Assembly (NCBI GenBank): GCA_029264305.1
Contig: JARICA010000008.1
Span: 231,812 to 295,811, forward strand
DNA: 64,000 bases
Direction of reading: 5' to 3'
Source of the DNA: Faecalimonas sp.
Lineage (GTDB): Bacteria; Bacillota; Clostridia; Lachnospirales; Lachnospiraceae
The stretch's first letter is position 1; every line of letters starts with the position of its first letter. Both the position numbers and the translations under genes were made by a program. Positions 58,185 to 64,000 of this stretch are shown here, one piece after another. A model generated the notes under the pieces. That model saw only the letters and a program-made list of their open reading frames with translations. It had not been told where the DNA came from and did not search any database.

Positions 58185-60563
58185 CCTATGGAAAATCTAG
58201 AAATGCAATTGGGTCTTTCAGAAAAAGAAGTGGAAGAAAGAATTCAAGGAGGAAAACAGAACACTCCTGTAGAAGCACCGTCAAAATCGGTGAAAGAGAT
58301 TGTTCTTACAAATGTATTCACATATTTCAATTTGATTTTTGCAGTAATTGCAGGGTTATTAATTTTAGTCGGGGCATTTCGTGAACTTACATTTTTACCT
58401 ATTATTATTGCAAATACGCTAGTTGGAATTGTGCAAGAGTATAGATCAAAGAAAATATTAGATAAACTTGCAGTTTTACATGCGCCAAAAGCAAATGTTA
58501 TACGTGAAGGAAAGCGAAAAATTATTCGTGCAGAAGAACTTGTGTTAGATGATGTTGTTGTTTTTGCAGCTGGAAATCAGATACCTGCTGATGCAATCGT
58601 TGTATCAGGTGAAGTGCAAGTGAATGAATCATTAATTACGGGTGAAGCAGATGAGATTACAAAGGTAAAAGGGGATTCCGTTTTATCTGGAAGTTATATT
58701 GTTTCAGGAAGATGTTTAGCAAAACTTACAAAAGTTGGTGCGGATTCTTATGTATCAAAATTAACTTTGGAGGCGAAAGCAGTAAAAGAAGGAGAACAAT
58801 CAGAAATGATTCGTTCTTTGAATAAATTAGTTAAAGCAGTAGGAATTATTATTATTCCAATTGGACTTATGATGTTTTACCAACAATACATTCTCTCAGA
58901 AAATACCTTACGTAAAAGTGTTACATCCATGACAGCGGCAATTATTGGAATGATTCCAGAAGGACTTTATCTTCTTGCTAGTGTAGCACTTGTTGTCAGT
59001 GTTATGAAATTGGCAAAGAAAAAAGTACTTGTGCATGATATGAAATGTATTGAAACATTGGCTAGAGTAAATGTTTTATGTGTGGATAAAACAGGAACAA
59101 TCACTGAAAATGTAATGCAAGTGAATGAAATTATTGCGTATGGTGAAAATCAGGGAGAGTTAGAAGAGCAATTAAGCGATTTTGTCTTTAATATGGAAAA
59201 AGACAACACAACAATGGAAGCTTTGAAAAATCATTTTCGCATGCATATGGGAAAAACTGCTGATAAGATTACTACCTTTTCTTCTGAATATAAGTACAGT
59301 AGTGCGGTTTTAGATGGGATAACATATGTTTTAGGAGCACCAGAATTTGTACTTCGAGAAGAATTTGAAACATATCGAGAAGAAATTGAAAAACAAAGTG
59401 AGCAGGGGTACCGTGTGCTTGTTTTTGCAAAATATGATGGTGAAACAGATGGTAAAGCATTGACGGAAAAAGCAACATTGCTTGGTCTTATTCTTCTTTC
59501 GAATCCAATTCGAAAAAATGCAAAAGAAACATTTCGCTATTTTGCAGAACAAGGCGTAGATATTAAAGTGATTTCTGGGGATAATCCGATGACAGTTTCT
59601 AAAGTGGCATTGGAAGCTGGGATTGCAAATGCAGAAAATTATGTAGATGCAAGACAATTAAAGAGTGAGGAAGAAATAGAAGTTGCAGTAAGAAGATATA
59701 CTGTTTTTGGAAGGGTAACACCAAAACAAAAAAGAATGTTTGTGCAAGCCTTAAAAAAAGATGGGAAGACAGTTGCAATGACAGGTGATGGAGTCAATGA
59801 TGTTTTGGCGTTGAAAGATGCAGATTGTAGTATTGCTATGGCATCTGGAAGTGATGTGGCATCACAGGCATCACAGTTAGTTCTTTTGGAATCTGATTTT
59901 GCAAAAATGCCTTCTGTTGTAGCAGAGGGTCGGCAAGTTGTAAACAATATTGAAAGATCAGCAAGTCTTTTTTTGGTAAAAAACATATTTTCATTTTTAT
60001 TGTCAGCACTATCGCTTATTTTTATGATTACGTATCCGCTTGGTCCTGCACAAGTTTCCCTTGTTAGCATGATGACGATAGGAACACCAGCATTTTTATT
60101 AGCGATGGAACCGAACAAAAATTTAATTAAAGGAAAATTTTTGACAAATGTGTTATTGAAAGCACTTCCGGCAGGTTTAACAGATGTTATTATGGTAGGG
60201 TTATTGATTTTATTTGGAAGTGTGTTTGGAGTTAGTTCTGAAGAGATTTCTATTACAGCAACATTACTACTTGCTATTGTGGGATTACAGATTTTATTTG
60301 AACTTTCTAAACCAATGAATATTTTCCGATGGGTTGTATGGTTTGGAATGTTGTTTGGACTTTTGATTTGTGTTTTATTTATGGGAGAATTATTTGGAAT
60401 TAATCAAGTGACATTAAAGAGTGGATTATTACTTCTTGTCTTTGCTTTTGCGACAATGCCAGTATTTAATCATTTATGTCAGTTTATTCGGAAAGCAGAG
60501 GAATTTTTTATTCGCATAAACGAGAAAAAGAAAAAGAGAAAGGCAGAAAAATATGGACAATAG
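58185..60563 (+). CDS. Cation-translocating P-type ATPase
   Basis: VLCVDKTGTITENVM phosphorylation site, TGDGVNDVLALKDADCSIAM, MIPEGLYLLA. Confidence 0.93.
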   Translation, partial: PMENLEMQLGLSEKEVEERIQGGKQNTPVEAPSKSVKEIVLTNVFTYFNLIFAVIAGLLILVGAFRELTFLPIIIANTLVGIVQEYRSKKILDKLAVLHAPKANVIREGKRKIIRAEELVLDDVVVFAAGNQIPADAIVVSGEVQVNESLITGEADEITKVKGDSVLSGSYIVSGRCLAKLTKVGADSYVSKLTLEAKAVKEGEQSEMIRSLNKLVKAVGIIIIPIGLMMFYQQYILSENTLRKSVTSMTAAIIGMIPEGLYLLASVALVVSVMKLAKKKVLVHDMKCIETLARVNVLCVDKTGTITENVMQVNEIIAYGENQGELEEQLSDFVFNMEKDNTTMEALKNHFRMHMGKTADKITTFSSEYKYSSAVLDGITYVLGAPEFVLREEFETYREEIEKQSEQGYRVLVFAKYDGETDGKALTEKATLLGLILLSNPIRKNAKETFRYFAEQGVDIKVISGDNPMTVSKVALEAGIANAENYVDARQLKSEEEIEVAVRRYTVFGRVTPKQKRMFVQALKKDGKTVAMTGDGVNDVLALKDADCSIAMASGSDVASQASQLVLLESDFAKMPSVVAEGRQVVNNIERSASLFLVKNIFSFLLSALSLIFMITYPLGPAQVSLVSMMTIGTPAFLLAMEPNKNLIKGKFLTNVLLKALPAGLTDVIMVGLLILFGSVFGVSSEEISITATLLLAIVGLQILFELSKPMNIFRWVVWFGMLFGLLICVLFMGELFGINQVTLKSGLLLLVFAFATMPVFNHLCQFIRKAEEFFIRINEKKKKRKAEKYGQ

Positions 60564-61725
60564 GGATTTTTCTAATTTGGGAGAGCAAATTCGACGTACA
60601 GTAGAAGATGCTATGGATTCTATGAATTATCAGCAATTAAATCAGAAAATAAATCAGACAGTGGATATGGCAATGAATGAGGCGAGAAGACATATGCATA
60701 TGAATCCACATATTCATGTACAGTCACCTGAACAGGAGAAAAAGAATTCGACAAAACCAAAACCTAAAACACAAATTCGTTTAAAAGAAAAAGGAAGATA
60801 TATAAGTATACCTTTTATTATTTTAGGAGGAGTTGGGCTTCTTGTGTTTACAGGAATTTTGCTAACCTCGATTATTGGCTTCCTTATTAGTGGTTCTGTG
60901 ATTACAAAAACAGTTTCTAGTGTAGTTCTTGCTATAGGAATAATGATCTGCGCTCTATCGATTTTTTTTCTTGTAAAAGGTGTTTCGGGAAGAAAACGAT
61001 ATCTGTGTTTTAAAAAGTATGTGGAAATTTTAAATAAAAGAGAGTTTTGTTCTGTAAAAGAACTTTCAGAAAAAACACATATGCCAGAAAAAAAGGTATG
61101 TAAAAATTTAAAATCGATGATAAAAGCAGGAATGTTTTTAGACGGTTTCTTAGATGATAGCCAGACATGCTTTACGGTGACAACTGAGGCGTACAAGCAA
61201 TTGATGCAGGCAGAAGAGTCAAGACGACAAAGAGAAGAAGAACAAAGAAGGCGACAGGAAGCAATGAAAAAAGAAGTGGAAAATATTTCCGATCGTGCAG
61301 TTGTTGAAATGATTCAGAAGGGAAATGAATATATTGAATCTATTCGAGTGGCAAATGATGCTATTCCAGGGGAAATTATTTCAGCAAAATTAGATAGATT
61401 GGAAAATGTTGTTCGCAAAATTTTTGAGTCGGTAAAACAACATCCAGAACAAATGCCGGAGATGGATAAGTTTATGGAATACTATTTACCAACAACACAA
61501 AAACTGGTAAACGCCTATAAGGAATTTGATGCATTAGATATTAAAGGAGAGAATGTAACAAAATCTATGAATGAAATAGAGAATACATTAGACACAATTA
61601 GTAATGCATTTGAACAATTGCTAGATGATTTGTTTCAAAATACAGCATTTGATATTTCGGCGGATATTTCTGTTTTACAGACAATGTTAGCTAGAGAGGG
61701 ATATAAAGAAAAAGATTTCAAATAG
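60553..61725 (+). CDS. XpaC family (5-bromo-4-chloroindolyl phosphate hydrolysis family) protein
   Basis: Two TM segments plus C-terminal MEYYLPTTQKLVNAYKEFDAL...IENTLDTISNAFEQLLDDLFQ; followed by telA-like gene. Confidence 0.85.
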   Translation: MDNRDFSNLGEQIRRTVEDAMDSMNYQQLNQKINQTVDMAMNEARRHMHMNPHIHVQSPEQEKKNSTKPKPKTQIRLKEKGRYISIPFIILGGVGLLVFTGILLTSIIGFLISGSVITKTVSSVVLAIGIMICALSIFFLVKGVSGRKRYLCFKKYVEILNKREFCSVKELSEKTHMPEKKVCKNLKSMIKAGMFLDGFLDDSQTCFTVTTEAYKQLMQAEESRRQREEEQRRRQEAMKKEVENISDRAVVEMIQKGNEYIESIRVANDAIPGEIISAKLDRLENVVRKIFESVKQHPEQMPEMDKFMEYYLPTTQKLVNAYKEFDALDIKGENVTKSMNEIENTLDTISNAFEQLLDDLFQNTAFDISADISVLQTMLAREGYKEKDFK

Positions 61726-61738
61726 AGGAGGAGAAAAT

Positions 61739-62842
61739 ATGGGACAGGAATCACCAGTACTTACATTTGAGCCTTTTGCAGAAGAAAAACAACAGGTGAA
61801 AGAACAGCCGAAAATAGAGGAAGTCGTTTTGACTTCGGAAGAAGAAAAAATGGTAGCAGATTTTTCATCTAAAATTGATTTAACAAATGCAAATATGGTT
61901 TTACAATATGGTGCAGGTGCACAGAAGAAAATGGCAGACTTCTCAGAAAATGCTTTGGAAAATGTGAAAACGAAAGATTTGGGTGAAGTGGGAAAGATGC
62001 TCACAGATGTTGTTTCGGAATTAAAAGATATTGAAACAGAGGAAGATGAAAAAGGATTTTTCGGATTTTTTAGAAAAAATACAAATAAACTTGCTAATAT
62101 GAAAGCGAAATATGATAAAGCAGAAAGCAATGTGGAAAGAATTTGTAAAGCGTTAGAAAATCATCAAATCCAATTATTAAAAGATATTGCACTTTTAGAT
62201 AAGATGTATGAGTTAAATATGACATATTTTAAAGAATTATCTATGTACATTGAAGCGGGAAAAAGAAAGATAACAGAAGTGCAGGAAAAAGAACTTCCAT
62301 CCTTACGAAATAAGGCACAACTAAGTGGATTGCCTGAAGAAGTGCAAGAAGCAAATGATTTGGCTGGACGTTGTGAACGCTTTGAGAAAAAAATACATGA
62401 TTTAGAGCTAACAAGAGCAATTTCCTTGCAAATGGCGCCACAGATTCGTCTTGTGCAAAACAACGATACATTGATGTCCGAAAAAATTCAATCTACTTTG
62501 GTGAACACGATTCCTTTGTGGAAAAGTCAGATGGTTTTGGCAATCGGAGTGGAAAACTCATCGAAAGCGGCGGAAGCACAGAGAGAAGTAACTGATATGA
62601 CAAATGAACTTCTCAGAAAAAATGCAGAAAAATTAAAAATGGCAACACTTGATACAGCGAAAGAAGCTGAAAGAGGTATTGTTGATCTGGAAACTCTTAA
62701 AGCAACAAATGAATCTCTTATTTCTACTTTAGATGAAGTGATGAAAATTCAAGAAGAAGGAAGAGCAAAAAGAAAAACAGCAGAAGCAGAATTAAATCGG
62801 ATTGAAAGTGAATTAAAACAAAAACTATTAGAAGTACGATAG
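61739..62842 (+). CDS. Toxic anion resistance protein, TelA family
   Basis: Coiled-coil protein with ...NDTLMSEKIQSTLVNTIPLWKSQMVLAIG and TNELLRKNAEKLK motifs of TelA. Confidence 0.92.
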   Translation: MGQESPVLTFEPFAEEKQQVKEQPKIEEVVLTSEEEKMVADFSSKIDLTNANMVLQYGAGAQKKMADFSENALENVKTKDLGEVGKMLTDVVSELKDIETEEDEKGFFGFFRKNTNKLANMKAKYDKAESNVERICKALENHQIQLLKDIALLDKMYELNMTYFKELSMYIEAGKRKITEVQEKELPSLRNKAQLSGLPEEVQEANDLAGRCERFEKKIHDLELTRAISLQMAPQIRLVQNNDTLMSEKIQSTLVNTIPLWKSQMVLAIGVENSSKAAEAQREVTDMTNELLRKNAEKLKMATLDTAKEAERGIVDLETLKATNESLISTLDEVMKIQEEGRAKRKTAEAELNRIESELKQKLLEVR

Positions 62843-62863
62843 GCGTAAAAACGCACTTTTTTT
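62843..62863 (+). terminator. Short hairpin terminator
   Basis: GGCGTAAAAACGC followed by T-run. Confidence 0.55.
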
Positions 62864-62873
62864 GAGAAAAAGG

Positions 62874-62902
62874 TTGACATTATAGTGCTTGCATAATATA
62901 AT
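62874..62902 (+). promoter_or_regulatory. Consensus sigma-A promoter of rplM-rpsI
   Basis: TTGACA-N17-TATAAT. Confidence 0.9.
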
Positions 62903-62926
62903 AAATCAGTATGACAATAGAAGAAA

Positions 62927-62956
62927 CAATTTACACCAAAGCCCCGGAGTAAATTG
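62927..62956 (+). promoter_or_regulatory. L13 ribosomal-protein leader hairpin (autoregulatory candidate)
   Basis: CAATTTAC-accaaagccccgga-GTAAATTG in the rplM 5'UTR. Confidence 0.6.
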
Positions 62957-63011
62957 ATTTTCATAAAACCAAGAAGTATAATAATTAGATGAAATTTAGG
63001 GAGGTCGACCA

Positions 63012-63440
63012 ATGAAAACTTACATGGCTAATCCAGATAAGATTGAAAGAAAATGGTATGTAGTTGATGCAGAAGGTTGCACATTAGGACGTTTAGCATC
63101 TGAAGTTGCAAAAGTTTTAAGAGGAAAAAATAAACCAGAATATACACCACACGTTGATACAGGTGACTACGTAATCGTAGTAAATGCTGATAAAATCAGT
63201 GTAACAGGTAAGAAATTAGATCAGAAAGTTTACTATCATCACTCAGATTATGTAGGAGGAATGAAAGAAACTACATTAAGAGAAATGATGGCTAAAAAAC
63301 CTGAAAAAGTTATTGAACTTGCTGTAAAAGGAATGCTTCCAAAAGGACCTTTAGGAAGAGCAATGATTAAGAAATTACATGTATACGCTGGACCAGAGCA
63401 TGCAAATCAGGCTCAGAAACCAGAAGTATTAACATTTTAA
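63012..63440 (+). CDS. rplM: 50S ribosomal protein L13
   Basis: [38 protein letters not shown]. Confidence 0.98.
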   Translation: MKTYMANPDKIERKWYVVDAEGCTLGRLASEVAKVLRGKNKPEYTPHVDTGDYVIVVNADKISVTGKKLDQKVYYHHSDYVGGMKETTLREMMAKKPEKVIELAVKGMLPKGPLGRAMIKKLHVYAGPEHANQAQKPEVLTF

Positions 63441-63466
63441 GGAAAGGTTGAAAGGAGGAAATTACA

Positions 63467-63859
63467 GTGTCTACAGTAAAATTCTACGGAACAGGAAGAA
63501 GAAAAAAATCAATCGCAAGAGTATATTTAGTACCTGGAACAGGTAAAGTTACAATTAATAAAAGAGATATCGATGAATATTTAGGATTAGAAACATTAAA
63601 AGTTGTAGTTCGTCAGCCACTTGTTGCTACAGAAACAGCTGATAAATTTGATGTTTTAGTAAACGTACATGGTGGAGGATACACAGGACAGGCTGGTGCT
63701 ATCCGTCATGGTATCGCAAGAGCATTACTTCAGGCAGATCCTGAATACAGACCAGTGCTTAAAAAAGCAGGATACTTAACACGTGATCCACGTATGAAAG
63801 AACGTAAAAAATACGGACTTAAAGCTGCTCGTAGAGCACCTCAGTTCTCAAAACGTTAA
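63467..63859 (+). CDS. rpsI: 30S ribosomal protein S9 (GTG start)
   Basis: [18 protein letters not shown]...[17 protein letters not shown]. Confidence 0.98.
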   Translation: MSTVKFYGTGRRKKSIARVYLVPGTGKVTINKRDIDEYLGLETLKVVVRQPLVATETADKFDVLVNVHGGGYTGQAGAIRHGIARALLQADPEYRPVLKKAGYLTRDPRMKERKKYGLKAARRAPQFSKR

Positions 63860-63900
63860 TTATACGTTTCAGAACGTACAATTTCAAAAAGATTTTACAA

Positions 63901-63931
63901 CTCCCCAGGATTTCGGTTCTGGGGAGTTTTT
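63901..63931 (+). terminator. Rho-independent terminator
   Basis: CTCCCCAGGATTTCGGTTCTGGGGAGTTTTT. Confidence 0.88.
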
Positions 63932-64000
63932 GTTATGAAAAAGTATTGGTTTTTTGAGTGGAGATGTTATAATGTAAACATGTAATTCATTTGAATCATT

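Noticed and set aside
58082-58384. 100-aa plus-strand ORF overlapping the P-type ATPase start
   Set aside because: Out-of-frame with the well-supported ATPase gene and lacks an RBS; product is not protein-like.

Overview
This is a low-GC Firmicutes chromosome segment, probably Lachnospiraceae (inferred from gene content). It is mostly core genome and densely coded. In order it contains: rapZ(partial)-whiA-crh-like; a lipid kinase; an NSS transporter; tRNA-Glu; a giant cell-wall-anchored GH110-like alpha-galactosidase; fba; type III glutamine synthetase; a cluster of 7 tRNAs; a complete FASII operon (fabH-acpP-fabK-fabD-fabG-fabF-accB-fabZ-accC-accDA fusion-NMO/FabK-like-fabT); sirtuin; L-serine dehydratase; a hydE-hydG-hydF operon that continues into an unusual SF2 helicase with predicted membrane segments; an ECF sigma/DUF4367 anti-sigma module followed by three tandem paralogous small membrane proteins; ecfA1-ecfA2-ecfT-truA; topB; nagB-nagA; T-box-tyrS; P-type ATPase-xpaC-telA; and rplM-rpsI with a leader hairpin. 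I found no CRISPR array, prophage, transposase or integrase. The observations most worth following up are: (1) the membrane-segment helicase in the hyd maturation operon; (2) the sigma-factor-linked tandem family of small membrane proteins; (3) two copies of a ~43-47 bp inverted-repeat element with compensatory base changes inside two operons; (4) an unlisted 51-aa Asn/Lys-rich gene behind a sigma-G-like promoter; (5) a Crh/HPr-like protein with Cys at position 15; (6) a FabT-like operator over the fabH start site; (7) a palindrome over the hydE start site.
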